DNA of 39,963 nucleotides from an uncultured Bacteroides sp. GTDB lineage: Bacteria; Bacteroidota; Bacteroidia; Bacteroidales; Bacteroidaceae. The position numbers and the translations under genes were made by a program. Numbering within the stretch: position 1 is the first letter of the stretch; the number at the start of each line of letters is the position of its first letter. The notes under the pieces are model-generated. The model was not told where the DNA came from. It did not search any database and was given only the letters and a program-made list of their open reading frames with translations. The stretch is taken from the NCBI GenBank assembly GCA_947074345.1, contig CAMTPH010000018.1:1-39963 (forward strand). Direction: 5' to 3'. Below, piece after piece: positions 33,709 to 39,963 of the stretch.

Positions 33709-34218
33709 TTAGTAGATTCTATAAAGCAACCAAGAACCTTGGAAATCTTTTCTGTTTGAATATTTAGCTTTGAATGAATCTCTAGCTTGAGCCGCGTCAG
33801 CTCTATTTGCGAATGAAGAAACAGCCACACGATACATTGCTGCATCAGGGTTGAATACGATTACAGGAGAATAACCTTCGCCTGCTAAGAAATCTTTCAA
33901 TCCTTCAGCATTAGCTTTAAGACCGAAGCTTCCGCAGATTACGCTATAATCTTTCAAGCTGTCATTGCTGCCAGATACAACAGTTACTTTTTCTTGGCGT
34001 ACACCTTGTGCAGCATCAGTCGCTTTTTGTGTTTGTACAGGAGCAGTTACTACTGGAGTTACAACTTCAACTTGTACGGTTTCTACAGTTTGTGGTTCTG
34101 CTAACTCTTGTTGTTTCGCTTTTTCATACGCTTTCTTGTATGCGCTTTCACTTGACTTACAAGATGCAAACGAAAATACGATGCAAGCTCCAAGTCCCCA
34201 GATTACTAGTTTTTTCAT
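33709..34218 (-). CDS. SPOR-domain lipoprotein
   Basis: A 169-residue lipoprotein. The signal MKKLVIWGLGACIVFSFASC gives a lipobox with Cys20 as the lipidated residue. A linker rich in Val, Thr and Gln (about 45-80) leads to a C-terminal SPOR domain (about 90-169): LKDYSVICGSFGLKANAEGL, AMYRVAVSSFANRADAAQ, and a final SWLLYRIY. SPOR domains bind denuded glycan strands at division sites. An upstream in-frame TTG at 34263 would put 15 residues before the lipoprotein signal, so I use the ATG at 34218. It could be co-transcribed with the two genes upstream (52-bp gap) or start alone. Confidence 0.88.
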   Translation of the reverse strand: MKKLVIWGLGACIVFSFASCKSSESAYKKAYEKAKQQELAEPQTVETVQVEVVTPVVTAPVQTQKATDAAQGVRQEKVTVVSGSNDSLKDYSVICGSFGLKANAEGLKDFLAGEGYSPVIVFNPDAAMYRVAVSSFANRADAAQARDSFKAKYSNRKDFQGSWLLYRIY

Positions 34219-34270
34219 AATCTTACTTTTATAATTAATAAATATTGTTTCTCTTTGATTCAAAATACTT

Positions 34271-34678
34271 TTAGTACTTTCTGAATACTGACAATGTGTC
34301 GTTGTAATTTAATATCATTGAGTTTGAGGTCAGTTTGTCTATGTTGAATATTCTTTGACAATCCTCCCAACCTATATACTTGTCATATACTGGCCCATGA
34401 TAATCGGAAAGCAAAATAATAGAAATTTTATCATCCTGCAAAAAATAATTTCCAAAAAAAGTAGCGTATTCACTATCTTCTAATATGCATATTGCTGAAA
34501 AACTTCCTTTTTGGAAATTGTAAAAAACACTATCTGACTTAATGGTAATATCATTGCCAAAGGTGTATTCTCTTAGCTGCCATTTGCCAACTATCTTCTT
34601 CGTGTCTGAGTTGTCGCACGACCAAAGAGAAAGCAGAACAAGCAGAAATAATGCAAATGATATATATTTACTTTTCAT
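34271..34678 (-). CDS. Lipocalin-like lipoprotein
   Basis: A 135-residue lipoprotein with signal MKSKYISFALFLLVLLSLWS and Cys21 as the lipidated residue. The mature part starts TKKIVGKWQLREYTFG, the first-strand pattern of small lipocalin-like domains common in Bacteroidetes lipoproteins, and ends SMILNYNDTLSVFRKY. It is probably a small outer-membrane-attached beta barrel or sandwich. No ligand-binding residues can be named. The ATG overlaps the SDR stop by one base (TAATG), so the two are translationally coupled. Confidence 0.72.
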   Translation of the reverse strand: MKSKYISFALFLLVLLSLWSCDNSDTKKIVGKWQLREYTFGNDITIKSDSVFYNFQKGSFSAICILEDSEYATFFGNYFLQDDKISIILLSDYHGPVYDKYIGWEDCQRIFNIDKLTSNSMILNYNDTLSVFRKY

Positions 34679-35448
34679 TATTTAGATGTGGTTTTGTAGG
34701 CAATAGTGCCCGTTGCTTGATTGGTAGGCATAAGTAGAACTTCTGCTATTTGTACATGAGCAGGCGTGTTTGCTACATACCATACAGTTTCGGCTATATC
34801 ATCGCCAGTTAGTGGAGTTATACCTTTGTATACATTGTCGGCACTATCTTTATTGCCTCTAAATCTAATCACAGAGAAGTTGGTCTCAACCATTCCTGGT
34901 TTGATATTAGTTACTTTTAGAGGAGTGTCTACAAGGTCAATTCTTAGTCCATCGCTCAACGCTTTAACAGCTGCTTTGGTTGCGCAATAAATGCTTCCAC
35001 CTGGATATGCTGCATCGCCGGCTATTGAACCAATGTTGATAATGTGGCCCCTGTTTCTTTCAACCATTCCCGGCACAATAAAGCGAGTCATGTTTAATAA
35101 CCCCTTTATATTTGTGTCAATCATGGTGTCCCATTCGTCGGGGTTACCATTATATTCTTTGTCCATACCAATCACCAATCCGGCATTATTGATTAAGATA
35201 TCAATATTCTGCCATTCGGGTGCCAACGTATCGATCGACTCTTCTGCTAGTTCTCTATTGCGAACATCGAAAGCCAATATTAAAACATTTGTTTTGTATT
35301 TGGTTTCAATCTCTACTTTTATCTTTGCTAGCTTTTCTTCGTTTCTACCATTGATAATTATATTAGCACCTTGTGATGCAAATTTGTGTGCACAAGCTTC
35401 GCCTATTCCGCTGCTTGCGCCAGATATAAAGACTATTTTGTTTTGCAT
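34678..35448 (-). CDS. SDR-family NAD(P)-dependent oxidoreductase (YdfG-like)
   Basis: A classical short-chain dehydrogenase/reductase of 256 aa. Seen: the cofactor loop FISGASSGIGEACAHKFA (10-18), NGRNEEKL after the second strand, NNAG (87-90), and the catalytic Ser141, Tyr154 and Lys158 (GSIAGDAAYPGGSIYCATKA). The Arg in NGRN suggests NADP preference. The overall pattern, including MVETNFSVIRFRG, resembles the YdfG group that oxidises L-allo-threonine, serine and 3-hydroxy acids. Substrate here is unproven. First gene of the SDR-lipoprotein pair, divergent from ruvX. Confidence 0.88.
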   Translation of the reverse strand: MQNKIVFISGASSGIGEACAHKFASQGANIIINGRNEEKLAKIKVEIETKYKTNVLILAFDVRNRELAEESIDTLAPEWQNIDILINNAGLVIGMDKEYNGNPDEWDTMIDTNIKGLLNMTRFIVPGMVERNRGHIINIGSIAGDAAYPGGSIYCATKAAVKALSDGLRIDLVDTPLKVTNIKPGMVETNFSVIRFRGNKDSADNVYKGITPLTGDDIAETVWYVANTPAHVQIAEVLLMPTNQATGTIAYKTTSK

Positions 35449-35474
35449 TTATTTATAGTGTTACTAATTTTTTA

Positions 35475-35483
35475 GCAAAATTA
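35475..35483 (-). promoter_or_regulatory. -7 box of the SDR gene
   Basis: TAATTTTGC on the minus strand fits TAnnTTTG(C/T), 26 nt before the SDR ATG. No TTG is seen at -33. Confidence 0.5.
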
Positions 35484-35612
35484 ATTTTATTATTATTAAT
35501 ATTCTCTTTTGCTATGTTTAAATTAGCTAAATCTTTTGACTTTGTATTTGCGTAAGTCAATATGCTGTGTTTGTTTTAATTATATCTATCAGGGGTATAT
35601 TTTAAATATCTT

Positions 35613-35647
35613 TTGAGAACTGTTTGAAAATAATATAGTATTTTTGC
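35613..35647 (+). promoter_or_regulatory. Promoter of ruvX-def, near-leaderless
   Basis: TTG (35613-35615), a 23-nt spacer and TATTTTTGC (35639-35647). Only 8 nt separate the -7 box from the ruvX ATG at 35656, so the mRNA would start at or next to the start codon. Confidence 0.5.
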
Positions 35648-35655
35648 GCCTGATT

Positions 35656-36075
35656 ATGAGTAGAATATTAGCAATAGATTATGGGCGCAAGCGAACAGGT
35701 ATCGCTGTAACTGACACTATGCAGTTGATAGCTAATGGATTAACTACAGTTGCTACACATGAGCTTCTTAAGTTTATTCAAGACTATATCTCAAAAGAAC
35801 AGGTAGAACGAATTGTTATAGGCAAGCCTAAGCAGATGAACAATGAAGACTCTGAGAATATGAGATTTATTGAACCTTTTGTGCGCAGTCTAAAGAAGCA
35901 ACTTCCTGATATGCCTGTAGAGTATGTTGATGAGAGATTTACATCTGTATTGGCTCACCGAACTATGCTCGAAGCGGGGTTAAAGAAAAAAGACCGTCAA
36001 AATAAAGCTTTGGTTGATGAAATAAGTGCTGTCATTATTCTACAATCTTATCTTGAGAGTAAACGAATGTTTTAA
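35656..36075 (+). CDS. ruvX: RuvX/YqgF Holliday junction resolvase-like, pre-16S rRNA nuclease
   Basis: RNase H-fold nuclease of 139 aa, full length for the family. YqgF/RuvX is linked to 16S rRNA 5'-end maturation and was earlier called a putative Holliday junction resolvase. Seen: RILAIDYGRKRTGIAVTD with the catalytic Asp, IVIGKPKQMNNEDS (usually G-x-P), and VEYVDERFTSVLAHRTMLE with Asp-Glu-Arg. The conserved MSRILAIDYG means translation must start at 35656 or within a few codons of it; an upstream TTG at 35644 lies in the -7 box and is unlikely. 24 bp from def, one operon. Confidence 0.93.
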   Translation: MSRILAIDYGRKRTGIAVTDTMQLIANGLTTVATHELLKFIQDYISKEQVERIVIGKPKQMNNEDSENMRFIEPFVRSLKKQLPDMPVEYVDERFTSVLAHRTMLEAGLKKKDRQNKALVDEISAVIILQSYLESKRMF

Positions 36076-36099
36076 TATAATACTGTTACAAAAATAAAT

Positions 36100-36654
36100 A
36101 TGATTTTACCGATTTATACATATGGTCAGCCTGTATTACGCAAAGAGGCTGAAGATATTACACCTGATTATCCTGGATTGAAAGAGTTGTTAAACAATAT
36201 GTTCGAAACAATGGTTCGTGCTGAAGGAGTAGGGCTTGCAGCTCCACAAATCGGTTTACCTATTCGTGTCGTAACAATCACTTTAGATCCTCTTGCAGAT
36301 GAGCAACCTGAATTTAAAGACTTCAATAGAGTATATATCAATCCTCATATTTTAGAAGTAACCGGCGAAGAAGTTTCTATGGATGAAGGATGTTTGAGTC
36401 TTCCAGGCGTTCACGAAACTGTAAAGCGTGGTTCTTGTATTCGTGTTAAGTACATGGACGAGAATTTTGTTGAGCACGAAGAGGTGGTAGAAGGTTTCTT
36501 AGCTCGCGTAATGCAGCATGAATTTGATCACTTAGATGGTAAGTTATTTATTGATCATATATCAATTATGCGTAAACAGATGATTAAGGGAAAGCTTAAT
36601 ACCATGTTGAAAGGTAAGGCTAGAAGCTCATATAAGATGAAGCAACTTAAATAG
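36100..36654 (+). CDS. def: Peptide deformylase
   Basis: Metal-dependent enzyme that removes the formyl group from new N-terminal methionines (184 aa). All three motifs are complete: [10 protein letters not shown] (43-52), EGCLSLP with metal ligand Cys98, and QHEFDHLDG with His140, catalytic Glu141 and His144. It follows ruvX by 24 bp and is followed by an intrinsic terminator. Confidence 0.96.
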   Translation: MILPIYTYGQPVLRKEAEDITPDYPGLKELLNNMFETMVRAEGVGLAAPQIGLPIRVVTITLDPLADEQPEFKDFNRVYINPHILEVTGEEVSMDEGCLSLPGVHETVKRGSCIRVKYMDENFVEHEEVVEGFLARVMQHEFDHLDGKLFIDHISIMRKQMIKGKLNTMLKGKARSSYKMKQLK

Positions 36655-36663
36655 TATACTGTA

Positions 36664-36699
36664 ATGGGATGTATCTAATAGATGATATATCCCATTTTT
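36664..36699 (+). terminator. Terminator after def
   Basis: ATGGGATGTATC (36664-36675) pairs with GATATATCCCAT (36684-36695), one G-U pair, 8-nt loop, then a T5 run, 10 bp past the stop. Confidence 0.85.
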
Positions 36700-36725
36700 G
36701 TTTTTAGATAAGAATAACTGAAATG

Positions 36726-36787
36726 ATAACTGTTAACTGTTATGACGTTAGATGTATATATGTAGCGTGATAATAGTTAACAGTTAT
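36726..36787. repeat. Paired palindromes, copy 2 (44-bp centre spacing)
   Basis: ATAACTGTTAACTGTTAT (36726-36743, centre 36734.5) and ATAATAGTTAACAGTTAT (36770-36787, centre 36778.5). Both are symmetric around GTTAAC except for one base pair and both are preceded by G. Centre spacing is 44 bp, the same as in the pair at 6064-6126. They lie between the def terminator and the promoter of the TPR gene. Confidence 0.75.
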
Positions 36788-36916
36788 TGTTGTGTATATA
36801 CATACAATATCTGTTGTCTTTTTGATTGCTGCTTGGTAGGAATACTTTTTAAATGACAAAAGATTCAAAAAATACAAAAAGATATACATAAAAAACAGTT
36901 TATATCCAAAAAGCAT

Positions 36917-36925
36917 TATTTTTGT
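36917..36925 (+). promoter_or_regulatory. -7 box of the large TPR gene
   Basis: TATTTTTGT fits the consensus and lies 26 nt before the ATG at 36952. No TTG at -33. Confidence 0.55.
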
Positions 36926-36951
36926 TACTCTTAAATTTAAGATACAGATAA

Positions 36952-38973
36952 ATGGCAAAAAGAATATTATTCGCTCTACTACTATTTCCTTCATTTATAT
37001 TCGCGCAGATCAATACTGATCGAGTTATGACGATAGCCCGTAATGCTTTGTATTTTGAAGATTACGTACTCTCTATCCAATATTTCAATCAAGTCATTAA
37101 TGCAAAACCTTATTTATACGAACCTTATTTTTATAGGGGATTAGCTAAGATTAACCTCGACGATTTTCAAGGTTCCGAAGATGATTGCGATAAAGCTCTC
37201 GAGCGAAATCCTTTTGTTGTAGGTGTATATCAGATTAGAGGATTGGCTCGTATTCGTCAGAACAAATACGAGGGTGCAATCGAAGACTATAAGATGGCTT
37301 TGAAGTATGCTCCCGAAAATATAACATTATGGAATAACTTGACTCTTTGTCATCTTCAGAAGAAAGATTATGAGGCTGCTCAAGAAGACCTTGAAAATCT
37401 ATTGCGAATAGCTCCAAGATATACTAGAGCTTACTTAATGAGAGGTGAGGTACATATGCGTCAACAAGATACAATCAGTGCTCTAAAAGATTTTAATGTA
37501 GCTATTGAGTTAGATAAATATGATCCTGATGCATGGTCGGCTCGTGCAATGGTTAAGTTGCAACAAACTGAATATGCAGATGCTGAGTCTGATTTGAATC
37601 AAGCTATCCGTTTGAGTGTTCGCAATGCTGGCAATTATATTAATCGTGCCTTGGCTCGTTTTCACCAAAACAATTTAAGAGGTGCTATGAGCGATTATGA
37701 CTTAGCTCTCGATATAGATCCTAACAACTTTATTGGTCACTATAACCGTGGTTTGCTTCGTGCACAGGTGGGTGATGATAATAGAGCGATTGAAGATTTT
37801 GATTTTGTATTAGATATAGAACCCGATAATATGATGGCTACCTTTAATAGAGGTATGCTAAAGGCTCAAATTGGAGACTATAGAGGTGCGATACAAGATT
37901 ATACTACAGTAATCGATGTGCACCCTAATTTCTTGGCCGGTTATTATCATCGTGGAGAAGCTAGAAAGAAGATTGGCGATCGTAAAGGAGCTGATGAAGA
38001 TGATCAGAAGCTGTTAAAAGCACAACTTGATAAACAATTTGGCTCAACAAATTCTCAGCCTAATGCAAATAACTCATCTGATAAAGATGTGGCTGATAAT
38101 GGAGAATCTACTCGTAAGAAATCGGATAAGAATATGAATAACTATCGTAAAATAGTTGTTGCTGATGATAGTGAGCAGGTCAGACAGTATAAGAGTGATT
38201 ATCGTGGACGTGTTCAAGATCGCAATGTTAATATCAAACTCGAACCAATGTTTGCTATTAACTATTATGAAAAGGAAAACGCTGTGCGCAATGGTGTTAA
38301 CTACCATATATTTATAGATGAACTAAATCAATCTAAAGTTTATCCAAAACGTATACAAATTACTAATCGTGAGGCTCCACTTACCGAAGAGCAAGTTCGC
38401 TTTCACTTTGCGTTGATTGATTCTCATACATCGGCAATCATTACTGATGATAAAAATGCGTCGAAACGTTTTGCACGTGCGCTCGACTTTTATTTGGTGC
38501 AAGACTTTGCTAGCTCTATGGAAGATTTAACGAAGGCGATATTGTTGAATGATAATTTCTTTCCGGCTTATTTTATGAGAGCATTGGTGCGTGGCAAACA
38601 GTTGGAATATCAACGTGCCGAAGAAACATCTACTAAATCAAACAAAGCAGGAGGGGAGCTAACAACGTTAGACTATGATGGTGTAATAGCTGACTTAAAT
38701 AAGGTGATAACACTTGCTCCCGATTTTGTATATGCTTATTATAATCGCGCCAATCTGCTTTCGATGTTGAAAGACTATAGAGCAGCTCTTATCGATTATG
38801 ACAAAGCGATAGAATTAGATCCTAACTTTGCTGATGCCTACTTTAATCGTGGCTTGACAAATATCTTTTTGGGCAATAATCGTAAAGGTATTTCTGACTT
38901 AAGTAAAGCCGGCGAACTAGGTATCGTATCGGCATACAATATTATAAAACGTTTTACAGAGGTGCAAGAATAA
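36952..38973 (+). CDS. Exported tetratricopeptide-repeat protein
   Basis: A 673-residue exported protein. Residues 1-18 are a signal peptide (ending FIFAQ). From about residue 20 to 365 it is a nearly continuous run of ten TPR units, for example FYRGLAKINLDDFQGSEDDC, YNRGLLRAQVGDDNRAIEDF and YYHRGEARKKIGDRKGADED. Then comes a polar Asn/Ser/Lys-rich linker (about 370-400), a non-TPR segment (about 400-490), and further TPR units (about 495-660, including YNRANLLSMLKDYRAALIDY). This is a large periplasmic scaffold. Its partners are unknown. It lies between def and thrS, with its own -7 box. Confidence 0.88.
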   Translation: MAKRILFALLLFPSFIFAQINTDRVMTIARNALYFEDYVLSIQYFNQVINAKPYLYEPYFYRGLAKINLDDFQGSEDDCDKALERNPFVVGVYQIRGLARIRQNKYEGAIEDYKMALKYAPENITLWNNLTLCHLQKKDYEAAQEDLENLLRIAPRYTRAYLMRGEVHMRQQDTISALKDFNVAIELDKYDPDAWSARAMVKLQQTEYADAESDLNQAIRLSVRNAGNYINRALARFHQNNLRGAMSDYDLALDIDPNNFIGHYNRGLLRAQVGDDNRAIEDFDFVLDIEPDNMMATFNRGMLKAQIGDYRGAIQDYTTVIDVHPNFLAGYYHRGEARKKIGDRKGADEDDQKLLKAQLDKQFGSTNSQPNANNSSDKDVADNGESTRKKSDKNMNNYRKIVVADDSEQVRQYKSDYRGRVQDRNVNIKLEPMFAINYYEKENAVRNGVNYHIFIDELNQSKVYPKRIQITNREAPLTEEQVRFHFALIDSHTSAIITDDKNASKRFARALDFYLVQDFASSMEDLTKAILLNDNFFPAYFMRALVRGKQLEYQRAEETSTKSNKAGGELTTLDYDGVIADLNKVITLAPDFVYAYYNRANLLSMLKDYRAALIDYDKAIELDPNFADAYFNRGLTNIFLGNNRKGISDLSKAGELGIVSAYNIIKRFTEVQE

Positions 38974-39014
38974 CTTTTTTGAATGAATATTCTATATAGT
39001 CGAAAAGATTTATT

Positions 39015-39023
39015 TATTTTTGC
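39015..39023 (+). promoter_or_regulatory. -7 box of thrS
   Basis: TATTTTTGC fits the consensus, 33 nt before the ATG at 39057. A weak hairpin (ATTCT/AGAAT, 39024-39042) would lie at the transcript start. I see no T-box or other leader structure. Confidence 0.55.
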
Positions 39024-39056
39024 ATTCTATTTTTGAAAGAATATAAAATACACAAT

Positions 39057-39963
39057 ATGATAAAGATAACATTTCCTGATGGCTCCGTACGCGAATACGA
39101 CAAAGGAGTTACTGGTTTACAAATCGCTGAAAGCATTAGCTCTCGTTTAGCACAAGACGTTTTGGCTTGTGGAGTAAATGGAGAAATATACGATCTTGGA
39201 CGCCCTATTAATGAAGATTCTTCAATCGTTCTTTATAAATGGGATGACGAACAAGGTAAACACGCTTTCTGGCATACTAGTGCTCACCTTTTAGCAGAAG
39301 CTCTACAAGAGTTATATCCTGGTATCCAATTTGGTATCGGTCCTGCTATCGAAAACGGTTTCTACTATGATGTTGATCCAGGTGAAGCTGTAATCAAAGA
39401 ATCTGATTTGCCTGCGATTGAAGCTAAAATGGCAGAACTTGTTGCTAAAAAAGAAGCGGTAGTTCGCCAAGATATTTCTAAGGAAGAAGCTTTGGCTGCT
39501 TTTGGAAATCGTGGTGAAACATATAAATGTGAATTGATCTCTGAACTAGAAGATGGTCATATCACAACTTATACTCAAGGTGCATTTACTGACTTGTGCC
39601 GTGGTCCTCACTTAACAACAACTGCTTCTATCAAAGCTATTAAGTTGACTACAGTTGCTGGTGCATACTGGAGAGGACAAGAAGATCGTAAGATGTTGAC
39701 TCGTATCTATGGTATCTCTTTCCCTAAAAAGAAAATGCTTGATGAGTATCTTGCCATGATGGAAGAAGCGAAAAAACGCGACCACCGTAAGATTGGTAAA
39801 GAAATGCAATTGTTTATGTTCTCTGAAACAGTAGGTAAAGGTTTGCCTATGTGGTTGCCAAAGGGTACAGCACTTCGCTTGCGTTTGCAAGACTTTTTGC
39901 GTCGCATCCAAAATAGATACGATTATCAAGAAGTTATCACTCCACCAATTGGAAATAAATTAT
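39057..39963 (+). CDS. thrS: Threonine--tRNA ligase, 5' part
   Basis: Charges tRNA-Thr with threonine. 302 codons are visible and the gene leaves the window on the right; a full ThrRS has about 640 residues. Seen: an N-terminal TGS domain ([17 protein letters not shown] onward, about 1-61), then the editing domain with [16 protein letters not shown] (His-x3-His) and [12 protein letters not shown] (Cys-x3-His), and the linker into the catalytic core ([15 protein letters not shown]). The start is fixed by the conserved MIKITFPDG and by the upstream -7 box. Only the editing half is present here; motif 2 and 3 lie beyond the edge. Confidence 0.95.
   Translation, partial: MIKITFPDGSVREYDKGVTGLQIAESISSRLAQDVLACGVNGEIYDLGRPINEDSSIVLYKWDDEQGKHAFWHTSAHLLAEALQELYPGIQFGIGPAIENGFYYDVDPGEAVIKESDLPAIEAKMAELVAKKEAVVRQDISKEEALAAFGNRGETYKCELISELEDGHITTYTQGAFTDLCRGPHLTTTASIKAIKLTTVAGAYWRGQEDRKMLTRIYGISFPKKKMLDEYLAMMEEAKKRDHRKIGKEMQLFMFSETVGKGLPMWLPKGTALRLRLQDFLRRIQNRYDYQEVITPPIGNKL

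Noticed and set aside
39612..39929. Minus-strand frames opposite thrS
   Set aside because: They lie antisense to a well-conserved editing domain and show no protein features.
1..39963. tRNA, rRNA, insertion sequences, integrase or attachment sites
   Set aside because: I read both strands for T-loop-like GGTTCGAATCC patterns, transposase motifs and long terminal repeats and found none; a covariance-model scan would be decisive.

Overview
The window is chromosomal DNA of an AT-rich member of the Bacteroidales, most likely Bacteroides or a close relative. The evidence is the recurring Bacteroidetes-type -7 box TAnnTTTG(C/T) upstream of many genes, weak or absent Shine-Dalgarno sequences, and typical gene families: PPi-dependent phosphofructokinase, Porin_10-type porin, a PCMD-domain protein, FucP/GluP-type sugar permease, FadL/OmpP1 barrel and a VorB/KorA-type oxidoreductase operon. 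I see no transposase, integrase, CRISPR array, rRNA or tRNA. It reads as core genome.

Layout. 1-2.8 kb: 3' part of a PPi-phosphofructokinase gene, a membrane-anchored GH25 lysozyme, and convergent prmA. 2.9-6.0 kb: a secreted Gly/Trp-repeat, Ser-rich protein followed by a FadL-type barrel. 6.1-9.2 kb: guanine deaminase, then a four-gene ECF sigma / anti-sigma / small secreted protein / outer-membrane barrel operon. 9.2-13.3 kb: a Gfo/Idh/MocA oxidoreductase and a porin plus membrane-anchored solute-binding protein pair. 13.4-16.6 kb: a six-gene 2-oxoacid:ferredoxin oxidoreductase operon, including a 56-residue membrane protein that size cut-offs easily miss. 16.9-19.4 kb: tkt-rpiB. 19.6-23.3 kb: galM-permease-galK, divergent from manA (23.5-24.5 kb). 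24.6-25.4 kb: a YtxH / holin-X / small basic protein trio. 25.5-33.1 kb: the most distinctive locus, a seven-gene operon cysQ-SLC13 permease-cysC-cysD-cysN-sulfotransferase-PCMD protein. 33.1-33.7 kb: a long non-coding stretch. 33.7-35.4 kb: SPOR lipoprotein, lipocalin-like lipoprotein and SDR oxidoreductase. 35.6-40 kb: ruvX-def, a large TPR protein and the 5' part of thrS.

How it works together. The sulfur operon can import an oxyanion (probably sulfate), activate it to APS and PAPS, transfer the sulfuryl group to an unknown acceptor and remove the PAP by-product. No sulfite-producing reductase gene is present, so the locus looks built for sulfation rather than cysteine synthesis. It has the content of the steroid-sulfonation cluster I recall from Bacteroides thetaiotaomicron, with a secreted PCMD protein as last gene. 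The other regions are central carbon metabolism (pfp, tkt, rpiB, gal genes, manA, kor) and envelope functions.

The most unusual non-coding signal is a pair of roughly 20-bp palindromes with centres exactly 44 bp apart. It occurs twice, 30 kb apart, in two unrelated intergenic regions (6064-6126 and 36726-36787).
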